From assembly GCA_938743325.2 (NCBI GenBank), contig OW568868.1, positions 1 through 64,000 of the forward strand: a DNA stretch of 64,000 nt, given 5' to 3'. Under the pieces are notes generated by a model. It was not told the origin of the DNA. It made no database searches and worked only from the letters and a program-made list of their open reading frames with translations. The stretch comes from Pycnococcus provasolii. Its lineage: Eukaryota; Chlorophyta; Pseudoscourfieldiophyceae; Pseudoscourfieldiales; Pycnococcaceae. Within the stretch, counting starts at the first letter, position 1. Each line of letters starts with the position of its first letter. Shown here piece by piece: positions 21,801-31,837 of the stretch. Position numbers and translations under genes: made by a program.

Positions 21801-24800
21801 GCAACGATGTCCACGGATCTCTTCAAATTGTTGGACCAGAACGTGTCAACCATCGCTGAGACGAAGGAAGCGCAACGGGTAGTTTCTACGGCAGGTCACA
21901 TGTTCAAGGCCCAGGACCGTGCCGACCAGCTGCAAGCGTCGGTTGAGGCAGCATTCAAGGCTGTATCTGACGTGAGCGGAATTTCTGCCGATGTGGCGTC
22001 AGCTTGCCGCGGTGCCTATGGAGCACGGCACATGTACTACAGCATCAGTGGGACTTCGATTTTCCGACAGCGAATCGAGGAGGGTGCTAATAATAATAGC
22101 ACTGGGACTTCTTCTTCTTCTTCTTCGCAGGAATCGAGCAATGACAAGAATACAAATGTTACGGGACTCCGTCGACGCCAGCTGGGCACCGTCGCGAGAC
22201 GGATTCTTCGCGTGAAGTCGTCGTCGCGCAGTAATCAGCAGTTGCTTGAATCTGCGTTTGGGCCCTCTGAAAGTGCATGGGCTGGGTACTCGTCATCATC
22301 ATCGCCTCTCACCATCGACGATCGTCTGCGTTTTTCGAACTATTCTGGATACAGCAAGCCGCGAAAATTTGGAGGAGTGACTGGACGGCTTCGTGTTGTT
22401 GGTGGCGTGCTTGTAACGCAGCGGCGTGCTGCGATAGGACTGGGGTGCTTTGGGCAGGGTGTGTCGTCGTCGTCGTCCACCAATCATCATGATCGTTTCC
22501 AAGATCTACATGGTGCAATTCGTTGCTTGCGACAGGATGCCTCCAATCGTTTTGGCATTGACCCGATGTTCGTGAAATTGGACGTGCCTCCGGGCATGGA
22601 AGATGCCGATCCTACGACGAGCTTGCGCCGAGACATTTTGTACGACCCCTCGCTGCGAGAGATTCAAGGGGCATTCTACAACGCGTCCGAAATCGACTGG
22701 AACACTGTTCCTTATGCATTTTTCAGCCGCGGCTACGATCGTGGGTGCACCAAATCCCCGTGTAGTCGTAGCAGCAATTTGGCAAACGAAATCGAGAAGG
22801 CTCTCTTCGACGTTTACATCGATGGCACACTCATGCGGGAGAGTGCAAGGCGCATTCTCATGTACATGAACCTCGCTCGATTTGTCAACCGACACACTCG
22901 CGGCGTTGATATTCGCGTGATCTTGCACGATGCACAGGCGATGGCCTTCTTCGATGTGCGCATATCGCTAAAACTGACAAGAGGGGGGGAGCTATCTCCG
23001 ACCACCTTCGTACGTCACATTCCTCTTACGGATTTCCTTGATGGCACCAGAGAAAACGTGGCTCTATTCACCGTCATTATCGGCGTCAGCGTGATCGCAG
23101 TTATTCTTTGCATGAATTCGATGCGCGACTTGCGGAATTTGGCAAATCTGTTCTACGACTCCATCGTCATGAGGATGCGTCAGCGCATTGTGAGAAGGCA
23201 CTTCTTTGCAGATGTGTGGGTACTCTTGGTAGAGGCGCTCAAAATCGCGATCCCACTCTCTTTGCTTTCTGGAAGTATCGTACTATTGGTGTACTACTTC
23301 CACTTCTCGCGTTTCTTTACTTACGAGAGCAAGTACCGCTGGTATGACGGCGATGGATCCGCGGCGGCACGCCCGCTACTGATTAAGCGCGATGCTCCGG
23401 CTCCTGGTCTCGTCGAAGGATTACCTCGTGGTACGTTTCGCCACTTGCTTCCGCCAGATACCAACGACGTCGATGCCTACATGCGCCTTTTGGAGAAACT
23501 TGACCGGATGAGTGAAATGCACACGGGCTACGCTATGCTACAGATTCCAATCTTATTGGGGATTGCCGCGAATGTTGCGCGGTTGTTCATGACGATGCAA
23601 GGACAGTCAATATTCCTGCGCGTCTTGCAGAAGTCGATTCCCGATATGGTAATCCTCGTCCTATGTCTGGCAATCCTTACCATTCCGTGCGCATACGAGC
23701 TTTATCTGCTTGCGGGTGATCGTATGAAGTCACTTTCCCGCGTGGGTGATGCCATGCAGAGTCTTGCCGAATACCAAATCGGCGACACGTTTGGCTTAAA
23801 GTATAGCGCATTAATGGGGATCCAGTATGGGCAGTTTGTTACCCCTGCGGAAGTTGTCGCCATCATAGCGATTCGCATATTCTATCCATTCATGACCACG
23901 TTTCTCCTAATGCAATTCATAGCTGCTATTCTTGTTGACTATCTCGGATGGGAAATGCAACGCCGCACTTTAAGGAAGCTGTTTGATAAGAAGCATATGA
24001 CGAACAATCAAAGCATGTCGGATCGTCTGATGCACGCGTCAGGGACCCTTTCTCTTCTGCGCAATCATGTGAGCGCTGCGTTATATGCCGTGGGTTGGAA
24101 AAATTTGTCCGCATTCTTTCTGTCAGGCAATCTGAAATGGCTTCATCCTGGAAAAGGGATGAGAGGCTTTCAGGGTGGTAGCGCCCGCACGGCAGACACC
24201 TATTTTGCTGATGGTGCACGCAACGCACCCACTTTGACGAGGGTGAACACATTTTCAAGGAAGTTCACGATTATGGATGATCCAAGCACTCCACACGCTC
24301 GTGCACATGCCACAAAACTATTTCACTCAATCACTGCCAAACCAAGGAAATCGCGCAGCCTGTCACCCTTTCAGCCGCGTACTGCCGATGACGATCTTGA
24401 TGATGAATATGCTGCTGCGGATCATGTACATCGCATCATGACCTCTGAATCATATACGGCGGGCCAGGGGGAGACGACGCAGCCCCCAAAGAAACCAAAG
24501 CAGGATTATTCGGAACTACCCTCGGTTTGGGTTGGAGGAGAAGATTCTTCCGACAAGCCTATCTCTCTTCGCAAGGATGGTCTGAAAAGCGATGTTGCGC
24601 GGTACTTGCGCATGAATAATGCGAAGGATCGCTACGAGCTTGTTGTACCAGTCATTGGATTGCTCGGACCGAAAGCACTTGCAGACTTGCTCTACTACTG
24701 CTTCCTCTTGCAGAATGGTGAGTCTGCTGCCACCACCACCAATCTTATGCAAAACGAACTTGCGTCGAAGGGGGCCGCGATGAAAGTTCGTGTGCAAGAC

Positions 24801-25451
24801 GATAGTTACCGAGATTTCTTAGAAGCGAACACGCAGGGGGGAATTCATCCTGAATCGGAAAAGCGGCCGTTTACCACGATGATGCTCAAGATTTCGAATA
24901 GCCTTGGTGAGCGCATCATTCATGATCTTGGTTGGCGACCGGGCTCGGAGTTCACCACATTGAAAGGGGAAAATCTTGTCATGGCAGTGCTTCGTCGTGC
25001 TCGCGACACAGCAAGGGGCATGAAAGCAATCTCTGCTGACACGTTGGAGCAAAACTCTTCGCTGAAAGACGTCGTGATTGATCTCATGCGCGGCGGTGGT
25101 GGTAAGGCTGGTCTAACTCGCGCCGGATACCTCAGATCTAAGTTGGTCAGAACAGTGTCTCGTGTGATGAGCGGGAAAATTGGCGTAAACCGCCTATTGT
25201 TCGACGGACTGTGGAAGCTCTTTGGCCTATTCCTGAATGCCATCTCGCCAAACGAGATCGGGCGTCGTCGTAAGGAACGTGAGAAAAGGAGAAAAAGTTA
25301 TAGAACCAGGAGAAATGACAGCGAGTTCTTCAACACCTTCACGACGGAATGGGCCTCGGACGACGAAGGTGAAGAGTACGATTCGGTTTCTACGACGACG
25401 CCACGCCATGCAGCTGGTCAGCTTATGCGTGTGCTCTCTTCGAAGTTGTAA
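8826..25451 (+). CDS. Giant polycystin/PKD2-like channel with FG-GAP propeller ectodomain
   Basis: One uninterrupted frame of 5541 residues (ATG at 8826). In order: cytosolic N terminus; membrane helix about 140-158; Cys-rich CGDGICEMPYE module (about 206-226); Pro-rich linkers; six FG-GAP-like beta-propellers (about 799-3314), each of seven blades with the pattern DGEAAGD, SVSLSSDGSRVAIGAP, GHVRVYEY, GSWTQLG, separated by polyproline; a polyQ tract (about 3330-3341); four or five Ig-like/HYR-like modules (about 3427-4130; strings VDLGASCVDNVDG, YTCTDLSG); a region with the character of the polycystin TOP domain (about 4490-4745); then helices near 4743-4763, 4797-4827, 4905-4922 and 4938-4964 and a pore/S6 region at 4999-5042 (FVTPAEVVAIIAIRIFYPF); a basic cytosolic tail of about 500 residues. 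With no signal peptide and one N-terminal helix, the topology matches polycystin-2 with a giant insertion in the S1-S2 loop. A mechanosensory or ciliary role is inferred from Chlamydomonas PKD2. Confidence 0.85.
11220..12400 (+). repeat. Propeller block 1 (seven FG-GAP-like blades)
   Basis: Starts AVWVQEGADVDGEAAG and ends IVNLQYRN. Seven blades can be counted. Nearly identical at the DNA level to the blocks at 12585, 16389 and 17592. Confidence 0.9.
12585..13755 (+). repeat. Propeller block 2 (near-identical to block 1)
   Basis: The first 140 bp and most later stretches repeat block 1 base for base, with only scattered substitutions, for example TACTCGTCC for TACGCGTCC in the first blade. 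Seven blades, flanked by polyproline linkers on both sides. Confidence 0.9.
13935..15092 (+). repeat. Propeller block 3 (divergent)
   Basis: Same seven-blade plan (AVWVQLGNDVDGEAAP at the start, VNLQYRN at the end), but the sequence differs clearly from blocks 1, 2, 5 and 6. Blades 2, 3 and 5 carry the consensus ADIDGEA. Confidence 0.85.
15141..16350 (+). repeat. Propeller block 4 (most divergent)
   Basis: Seven blades beginning AVWLQTTPDVDGEAS and ending MYDLYYRN. Blade 2 (ADIDGVLWMALCG) and blade 3 depart most from the consensus. Confidence 0.85.
16389..17567 (+). repeat. Propeller block 5 (near-identical to block 6)
   Basis: Starts AVWVQEGADVDGEAADDYSG; from blade 2 onward almost base-for-base like blocks 1 and 2. 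The linker to block 6 is only a short Pro run. Confidence 0.9.
17592..18767 (+). repeat. Propeller block 6 (near-identical to block 5)
   Basis: Begins with the same bases as block 5 and ends IMNLQYRN before the GRRRLLQDQQQ polyQ stretch. Together the six blocks give 42 blades. Confidence 0.9.
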
Positions 25452-25784
25452 AAGAAATACGTTTTCATGGTTAAAAGTTTCAATTTTAAAAACACCACAA
25501 ATAATACACCAACCCTAACCAACCTTAATCGTCCATTTTACAACCCTTCCACCCACCGCAAGTCGAAAACAATTGTCTGAAAATGACGGGCAGGACATGC
25601 GCATCATTTTGCAACCTTCACTTTTGTTTTTCGTTATAAAAATAATGAAGTTTTGGGTTGACCAGTAGTGAAGTGAAACATAAACATGGCGCCGACTTAA
25701 AAAAGTTCTGTGACCGAGTAGCCAAGTTGGCAAGTTATTAAAAAAAAATCAAAAAGAAAACTTTTACAACAAAACAAAATTGTT
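25452..25784. other. Convergent intergenic region
   Basis: AT-rich 333 bp between the stops of the polycystin-like gene (+) and the AP2 gene (-). I see no gene. It presumably carries both 3' ends; the polycystin-like stop codon itself overlaps a TGTAA. Confidence 0.5.
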
Positions 25785-27302
25785 TTAATCTTTCTTTTCG
25801 TCGTGCGATTGAAGGACACCAAATCCTCCTTGCCTCACCGCCGTCACAAAGTCCTTCTGTGACATGCGCGTCGTAAAGGCTTCGACAAGAAGTCTGTCCG
25901 TTTCGTACTCATTCAGTGGGAAGTTGAGCTCCTTGTCAATCTTGTCGTATTCGCCTTTTTCTAGGCTTGGCAATCTCGTCAACTTCATCCCCTGCTGTGT
26001 CTGTTGTTCTTCTTCTTCTTCTTCGGTGGCAGTTGTTGAAGAAGGAGCCGCCACCGCGGTGGCGGTGGCGGTTGTAGTAGTAGTGGTCACGGGCAGCTCT
26101 GTGGGCTTCTTCCCTTGATGATGTTGTTGTTCTTCTTCTTCTTCGTTGGCAGTTGCTGGAGAAGGAGCTGCATCAGACGCGACGGCGGCGGCGGACCACG
26201 CCGAATTGGAGCGGAAGCGTATGAATGCCCGGTCAAATGCGCGGGCAGCGTCTGCTGGCATTTCGAACGAGCCAAGGTGGATCTGCCTTGAATTTGCCCA
26301 AATGTGTGCCTCCCACCGGCCTGTTCGTCTGTAGCGCGTAACTCCACGAAACTGGTTGGTCTTGCACTTTGGACCACGTCGCTTGGAGAAGTTGCCCCCT
26401 CCCTGTGGCCTTGCAACTACACTTCCGTCATTCTTCTGCTTCGCAGCGGATATCGCCGCGACGCGCATCTGGTTGAGCTGTTCCGGGGTCAAGACGTTTT
26501 CCTCGTCGTCATTCTTCTTCTTTCGACGCATTGGTCGTGATTCTGATTGTGTAGCCGTATTAGTAGCGGCGGCAGCATCACCACCACCAGCAACAGCAAC
26601 GACACCTGCGGTGGGTGTGTCGGTGGATGTCGATAAAAGTGTACTGCTCGTTCTTCGCTTTCTTTTCGAAGGAGTGAGCGGCGGCGGAGGTGGAGGCGGT
26701 TGCAGTAGTGGCGATGCCCAAAAAAAGGGTGATGCGTCATTCGCCGTTTCCATCAATGAAGCGCAGACTCGACTCGCGTCCAAGATGCTTGACGTGCGTC
26801 TGCATGGATTGTTGGTTCTCATCATGGGTGGAGTCGTCGGTGTCGCCACTGTCGGTATTGTCGCAGTCAACCCGGCAGCCGGCCCGACAGACGAAGGAGG
26901 AGGAGGAGGAGGAGGAGGATGCCCTCCTCCTCCGGGTGCTGGTGCGGAAGCAAAAGTCGGCGCTATCATCGACATGATGCGACGCTGTTCATCGAACATG
27001 TGCTTCGTGCAAACGAGACGCGGAGTGACCAGCCATGCAAGTGCCTTGATTTGTGCACGTTGAATGTATGCCGACAGCATGAGTGCGGTTTGTTGTTCGT
27101 CGACGATTTGATATTGCTGCTGAGGAGGCGATGGTTGCTGCGGCGACGTCGTGTTGCCGTTGTTGTTGTTTGCTAGCATCATTGGCGATAATAAGGAATC
27201 TGTTGTTGATGAGGGTGGTTGAGGAGATGCGCCGAATGATGATGGGTGGGGTGCCGCCAAGAACTGCTGAGCAAAGTGCATGATAGCAGCAGCCTGTTGT
27301 TG

Positions 27303-27344
<42 letters not shown>

Positions 27345-27542
27345 GAGTTGCTGCCCATCTGCTGAGTGAGATGTCATCGGCGAGCTTTGGTGTTGTTGGT
27401 GGAGAAGTTGCTCGATGACGTGTCGTTGTTGCAGTTGTTGTTGCAGGAATGTGGTGGCGTCTTCTTCTTCCATCATGAAGTTGTCGTTGTTCGTGTCGCC
27501 GTCGTTGAGCACAAGCTGCAGCGTAGACAGTGGCACGGACAT
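25785..27542 (-). CDS. AP2/ERF-domain transcription factor with polyglutamine tract
   Basis: From the chosen ATG (27542, MSVPLSTLQLVLND) the product has 585 residues. The frame is open to another ATG at 27716, but that extension crosses a TATA-like stretch and reads like leader. One AP2 DNA-binding domain lies at about residues 395-450 with FRGVTRYRRTGRWEAHIW and QIHLGSFEMPADAARAFDRA; it is preceded by a basic KRRGPKCK and followed by acidic and Gln/His-rich stretches. N-terminal features are a long polyQ run (from CAG repeats near 27300-27345), Asn-rich patches and polyproline. Family knowledge: AP2 proteins bind GCC or DRE-type elements. Targets here are unknown. It is divergent from COX17. 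Confidence 0.9.
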
Positions 27543-27995
27543 GACAGCAGATATATTATAGATAGAGTAGTATGTATGATTTATGAGCACTCTACCCTTA
27601 GCCAGCGCCGAATCAAGACTGTTTTTTTTGCCACTAACTAATCTTGGGTAGCTGGGAGAGGCCTTGTAAAAGTGTAGGGCGCAGAGACTACGTTTTAGAT
27701 CACACCTTTCCATCATTGGATCATCCGATTATTTTTTAACCGAGCGAGCAACTGCCTCCAGGGCACTCAGGCCTGGAACTGGAGGACAGGAGGAGTGCCA
27801 GCCACGTGCCAACAAATCCCCAACCCCGAACTAAACTAAATTCTGGCTTGGGCCAACCCCGATTATGATTAGTTCCGATTTCCGATCGGTCGTCAAGTTT
27901 AGGGTCTCGGTGGTCTTTTGTTTGGCGACGTCACCTTCGTCCCTTTCCCCCCTCCCTCCCTCCATCAACGACGACGACGACGACGGGGAGTCACC
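27543..27995. promoter_or_regulatory. Shared upstream region of AP2 and COX17 genes
   Basis: 453 bp between divergent start codons. On the AP2 side an AT-rich TATA-like stretch (about 27549-27575) lies only 10-30 bp before the chosen ATG. On the COX17 side, C/T-rich sequence and GAC triplets run directly up to the ATG. Confidence 0.4.
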
Positions 27996-28232
27996 ATGGC
28001 GGGCAAGTGGGCGTGGTTCTCTGGCTGGGCGGCTCCGGATCCACCTCCAGCTTCCAACGCGGCAACACCAACCGACGCTAACGGAAAGCCGAAGAAAATA
28101 TGCTGCGCTTGCCCAGAGACGAAGGGTGTTCGAGACACGTGCATTGCTTCCAAGGGGGAGGAACACCCCGAGTGCGTCGCGCTCATTGAAAAACACAAGC
28201 AGTGCCTGCGTGCGGAAGGTTTTAACATATGA
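27996..28232 (+). CDS. COX17: COX17 copper chaperone
   Basis: 78 residues from the ATG in caccATGG context. The C-terminal half is a textbook COX17: [15 protein letters not shown] and [12 protein letters not shown], with the copper-binding CC pair at residues 36-37 and a twin CX9C motif (C39-C49 and C60-C70). The family hands copper to SCO1 and COX11 in the mitochondrial intermembrane space for cytochrome c oxidase assembly and is imported by the MIA40 disulfide relay, so no cleaved presequence is expected. The N-terminal 30 residues are Trp/Pro-rich and not conserved. It is convergent with the membrane-protein gene ending at 28368. Confidence 0.95.
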   Translation: MAGKWAWFSGWAAPDPPPASNAATPTDANGKPKKICCACPETKGVRDTCIASKGEEHPECVALIEKHKQCLRAEGFNI

Positions 28233-28367
28233 TGTGTGATCTGTGTTTCATATAGACTCTTTTTTTCCTGTTTTCATGTGACATTCGTTCGTTTCGGCTT
28301 ACGTGCCACTCGCCCCAGTGCCAAAAAAAAAAGCACCCCCAGAAAAACGCAAGTCGTTCCGTGACCG

Positions 28368-29048
28368 TCACGAAGGAGGATGGGTGGGACGCCGCTTGCG
28401 ACCGCTCAGCAAACCTCCGAATGTCCAAGAGCTGAACGACGGCACGTCGACACTGTCGGCGTAGATCGGTGACGGCGAGCAAGCACTTGGTGTCCCAGGG
28501 AACAACACCATCGCACGCAGTCGTGAGAGCACGCCACGTGCTTCCTCGGCAGCCTTAGCCTGTCGTCGGCGCATCTCCACGACTCGTGCTGTGCGCTGCT
28601 TTTCCACGTAGACGAGTGAGCCGACTATAGCCCACCAGAGCAAGCTTGCGATGAAGATTGACCGCCAATTGACTCCCGAAAACGCGCGAAGGCGAACGCG
28701 ACTTTCCTCCGCCTTGAGCCAGGCGTCGACATCCTCCTCGGCGTTCCCAGCACGCGGCGAGGGACGGGGAGTGTGCGCCGTCTCCTTTGCGTTGTCAGAA
28801 GGTGGTGGTGTCAGCGGGTATCTTTGTGCTGCAACCGCTTCGTCGATAATGCGGCGCACCTCGGTCTGGTCGTCGAAGCGCTGCAATCGCTGCTTTATGA
28901 TGGTGTTGTCGTCGCCGCTACCACCAGAAGGTGATGTTGAAGCACCACCACAGCTCGTCGGGCTGCAGCATGCCAGGTGATTTTCGAACCACGCGGCAAC
29001 GGTCTTCACGGACGTGGTCGTTGGGCTTTCAACCTTGGTTTCCTCCAT
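28368..29048 (-). CDS. Single-pass membrane protein, unknown function
   Basis: 226 residues starting MEETKVESPTTTSVKTVAAWF. The only clear feature is one membrane helix at about residues 130-150 (WRSIFIASLLWWAIVGSLVYV), followed by a basic helical stretch (VVEMRRRQAKAAEEARGVL). The N-terminal part carries a DDQTEVRRIIDEAVAAQ helix and Pro/Ser linkers. I do not recognise the family. The composition is protein-like and there is an ATG start. Its strand is shared with the GYF gene 200 bp upstream, but nothing indicates co-transcription. Confidence 0.6.
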   Translation of the reverse strand: MEETKVESPTTTSVKTVAAWFENHLACCSPTSCGGASTSPSGGSGDDNTIIKQRLQRFDDQTEVRRIIDEAVAAQRYPLTPPPSDNAKETAHTPRPSPRAGNAEEDVDAWLKAEESRVRLRAFSGVNWRSIFIASLLWWAIVGSLVYVEKQRTARVVEMRRRQAKAAEEARGVLSRLRAMVLFPGTPSACSPSPIYADSVDVPSFSSWTFGGLLSGRKRRPTHPPS

Positions 29049-29249
29049 TTTTGGCGAAAGTCACACAAAAAGTTTAAAACGAAACGGTGGGCGGGTTTTC
29101 TCCCTCCAGTCCCAGGGTGGTTCCCCTTCTCCCCCCCCCTCTCATCCGTACCCCAAAGAAGTCCCGACCGGAGAAAAGGTTGGGGTTAGAACCCCACACG
29201 TGCGCTTTTGATGATTTCACATGTTCATTTTCGTGTTCGTCTTGAGTTA

Positions 29250-30677
29250 TTACATGCGGACGGGCGTGAAGCCATCCTTCCAGAAGTCGGGCATAGTCAG
29301 CTCGCTCAGAAAGCTGCGATCCGGAGAGGCTCTAGAAGCAGCATCCTGCTTGGCTGCATCCTCCGTGCCACCATCGAGCGCATCCTCATCTTCCTCCATC
29401 CACTTCAGCGCATCAGCGAGCTTTTTCTTCTTCCGTGCAACCCAAGGCCGTGGGTCGTGCGGAGCGCCTTTCTCGAAGCCTTCGGGACGCGGCAAAGGTT
29501 CCTCGAGCAAAGCCTTGAATGGATTTTTCACCTCAGGCATCAAGAGTATATCTTTATTCTTTTCCTTTGCCGGAGATGTTTTGGTGGCGGCAGCGCCGGC
29601 GGGATGCGCTGAACTGGGAGGCTGTGTCGGCGTCACACGACGCTTCGCGTTGGGATCCATCTTCGCCGTCGACGCGGTTGCGGCGGACCCGCCTCGATGT
29701 GTGCCCATATCCATGAGGCGGTGTATGGGGTTGACGTACGTCGCTGGCGTGGGAGGCGTGCCTTCATCTCCCGAGTCGTAGTACTGTATGCCCGGAAAAC
29801 CTGGATGGTCGGAAACCAGCTTGGTCATAATCTCGCTAGCCTGCATCGTCTTGCCAGAGATCCCGAGGTGTTCGCACAGCGATTCCACTTTCCTGAGCAC
29901 TCTGCCGCTCTCTCCAGTGGCAGGCACCTGCTCCGCCCTGATGTGCCCCGCCGGAGGTGGCGGCTGCGCAGGAGGCGTGGTGATCGCTGGCGATGCTCCC
30001 GGCGTCGTCGCTCTGGCATCAGCACCTCCGACGAAGTGCTGCTGCTGCTGCTGCGTATGCCGTCTGTCGCCGCCGCCGCTGCTGTTTCGCCACGAATCGT
30101 GGTAGTATCGGTCGCTGGGGTGGCCTCGTCGGTCGTTCCGGTCGTGATCTAAGTCACCACGGTCGCGACCGCGATCTCGGCCGTGGTATTCGCGTGGTGG
30201 GTTAGACTGCTTGTGGTATCCTGGTCCACCACCGCGACTTGCTCCGTGCGGTCCGTTTGAGTGCCATCCGTAGTCGCGGTCACCGCCGTGTGGCGGTGGA
30301 CTGCGGCTTCGCTCACGCGGTCCACGCACGGGAGGCACACCAGCTCCTCTTGCTCCTCTTGGCACTGGCGGTGGGTTATCCAGGGGCAGATACCCGTAGT
30401 GCTCAAAGGTGTACCACAGCCCATGTTTGCCGTCTGGAGTCTCCGCCATAAGCGGCTGCGCGGGATCCTTGAAGTGCATACTTTGGCACCAACTCATAAT
30501 TTGGCGTGTTTCAAAGCCTCCCTGAGGCTTGTTTTGAGTGTCTCGGTACCACCACTTGGTGTTTTTCGGCATCGTTTGGAATAAGCGGCTTCTTTGCCGA
30601 GGTCTGCCAGGAACGTTGTCGCCGCCGGCGTCTCGCCGAGGTGCGCCGTCGCCTGTTCGACCTGCCTGATGCTGCAT
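29250..30677 (-). CDS. GYF-domain protein with Arg/Gly/Ser-rich linker
   Basis: 475 residues from the first ATG at 30677; an alternative ATG at 30572 (MPKNTKWWYRD) has A at -3 and starts just before the domain, so 440 residues is equally possible. A GYF-like module covers about residues 40-95: WWYRDTQNKPQGGFETRQIM followed by W and LWYTFEHYG. GYF domains bind proline-rich ligands in splicing and translation-repression complexes. Next is an RS/RGG-like stretch (RERSRSPPPHGGDRD; RDRGRDRGD), a helical segment (RVLRKVESLCEHLGISGKTM) and a conserved-looking C-terminal tail (FLSELTMPDFWKDGFTPVRM). A role in mRNA processing is inferred from the domain and the RS-like composition. Confidence 0.7.
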   Translation of the reverse strand: MQHQAGRTGDGAPRRDAGGDNVPGRPRQRSRLFQTMPKNTKWWYRDTQNKPQGGFETRQIMSWCQSMHFKDPAQPLMAETPDGKHGLWYTFEHYGYLPLDNPPPVPRGARGAGVPPVRGPRERSRSPPPHGGDRDYGWHSNGPHGASRGGGPGYHKQSNPPREYHGRDRGRDRGDLDHDRNDRRGHPSDRYYHDSWRNSSGGGDRRHTQQQQQHFVGGADARATTPGASPAITTPPAQPPPPAGHIRAEQVPATGESGRVLRKVESLCEHLGISGKTMQASEIMTKLVSDHPGFPGIQYYDSGDEGTPPTPATYVNPIHRLMDMGTHRGGSAATASTAKMDPNAKRRVTPTQPPSSAHPAGAAATKTSPAKEKNKDILLMPEVKNPFKALLEEPLPRPEGFEKGAPHDPRPWVARKKKKLADALKWMEEDEDALDGGTEDAAKQDAASRASPDRSFLSELTMPDFWKDGFTPVRM

Positions 30678-31151
30678 GAGAAACGCAGAGGACTTTTATT
30701 CCTAAGAAAAAGTACTTCTCAAGACTAGTAGTTAAAAGTCTACAGAGCACGGCACCACACGGCACAGCACGACGCACGCAACGCGACGCGATGCGATGCG
30801 GCACGAGTACCCACCCGACTCGACTCGACGCGCGCGCCACAGAGAGACGGATGGAGGCGGAGGAGGGGCAGTCGTTGTTTGGGAGGGGAGAAGACCTGGT
30901 GCCTGGCCCCATGAAGAAGAAGGAAAAGGGGAGGGCTTCCCTGGAGAAACTACCCTACACGTTCAACGGATGGATCCCCCCTCACCTGCATCTTCCCAAG
31001 CGCAAGCTCCCACTCCATGGAAAACCAATGGATGGAGTTCGGGGTTGCAAACTGCCACCACCTTGGCACGAGCACTCCCCCTTTTCATCTTTCGTGACAT
31101 TTTCATCTTCAAACGTGCGCGCACTCAGTCGTCGACGCGCTTGCAGCAATA
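30678..31151. promoter_or_regulatory. Shared upstream region of GYF and J-domain genes
   Basis: 474 bp between divergent starts. It contains a run of CGACGCG-type pentamers (about 30770-30830) but no recognised motif. Confidence 0.35.
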
Positions 31152-31706
31152 ATGGTCGAGGGACTGGACCACGGCGACTGGACGGACTGGTATGCGGTGC
31201 TTCACGTCGACCCGACGTCGGCAACATCTTCCAACAACTTCCATGCTGAACTACGTGCCGCTTTCAGGCGATGTCTGCTCAAAACGCACCCCGACAAAAA
31301 TAACGGTGACGCAACGGGATTCCAGGAGGTCGTCATGGCGTACAGCGTTCTCAGCGACGACTTGCGAAGGAGGCAGTATGACTGCGAGAGATTCATGAGA
31401 CGAAAATCGTCGTCTTCTAATCCAACCACGCCAGTCACGCCAAAGCCGCCGGCATCGACGCGGTCGTCAACAAACCCGATGTTGAACGACGCATCAGCTA
31501 TTTTCGCAAGTCTGTTTGGTGAGCGCTCTCCATTCAAGGCTTTTACGCCAAGTGAGCTGGGAACACTACGAGACTATACCGATCGCTTCTTCACGTCACC
31601 TGGAACACCGCCAACCACGCAAACCGACGAACTGGTGCGGCGCGCCGAACGAAAACTGACAGCATTTATGGTTGACGACCACGTTGCAGACGCCGACGAG
31701 GTCTGA
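31152..31706 (+). CDS. Small J-domain (DnaJ-like) co-chaperone
   Basis: 184 residues. An N-terminal J domain (about 12-82) begins DWYAVLHVDPTSA and contains the diagnostic HPD at residues 46-48 (KTHPDKNNGDA), then FQEVVMAYSVLSDDLRRRQYD. It therefore should stimulate an Hsp70 ATPase. There is no Gly/Phe region, zinc finger or transit peptide, so it is a type III J protein with a Ser/Thr/Pro linker and a short C-terminal part ending VADADEV. The client and compartment cannot be told. It converges on the cyclin gene, with 131 bp between the stops. Confidence 0.85.
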   Translation: MVEGLDHGDWTDWYAVLHVDPTSATSSNNFHAELRAAFRRCLLKTHPDKNNGDATGFQEVVMAYSVLSDDLRRRQYDCERFMRRKSSSSNPTTPVTPKPPASTRSSTNPMLNDASAIFASLFGERSPFKAFTPSELGTLRDYTDRFFTSPGTPPTTQTDELVRRAERKLTAFMVDDHVADADEV

Positions 31707-31837
31707 GTTGACGTAACGATGTTCAAAGTTACAGAGTAATCAATCTTATATTTCTTTTCACTCCAAGGCAATCGCTCGCACGAGCGCATGAGCGCCTAAT
31801 TCAAGCAACTTCGCTGCCCTTTCATTATTATCTCCTC

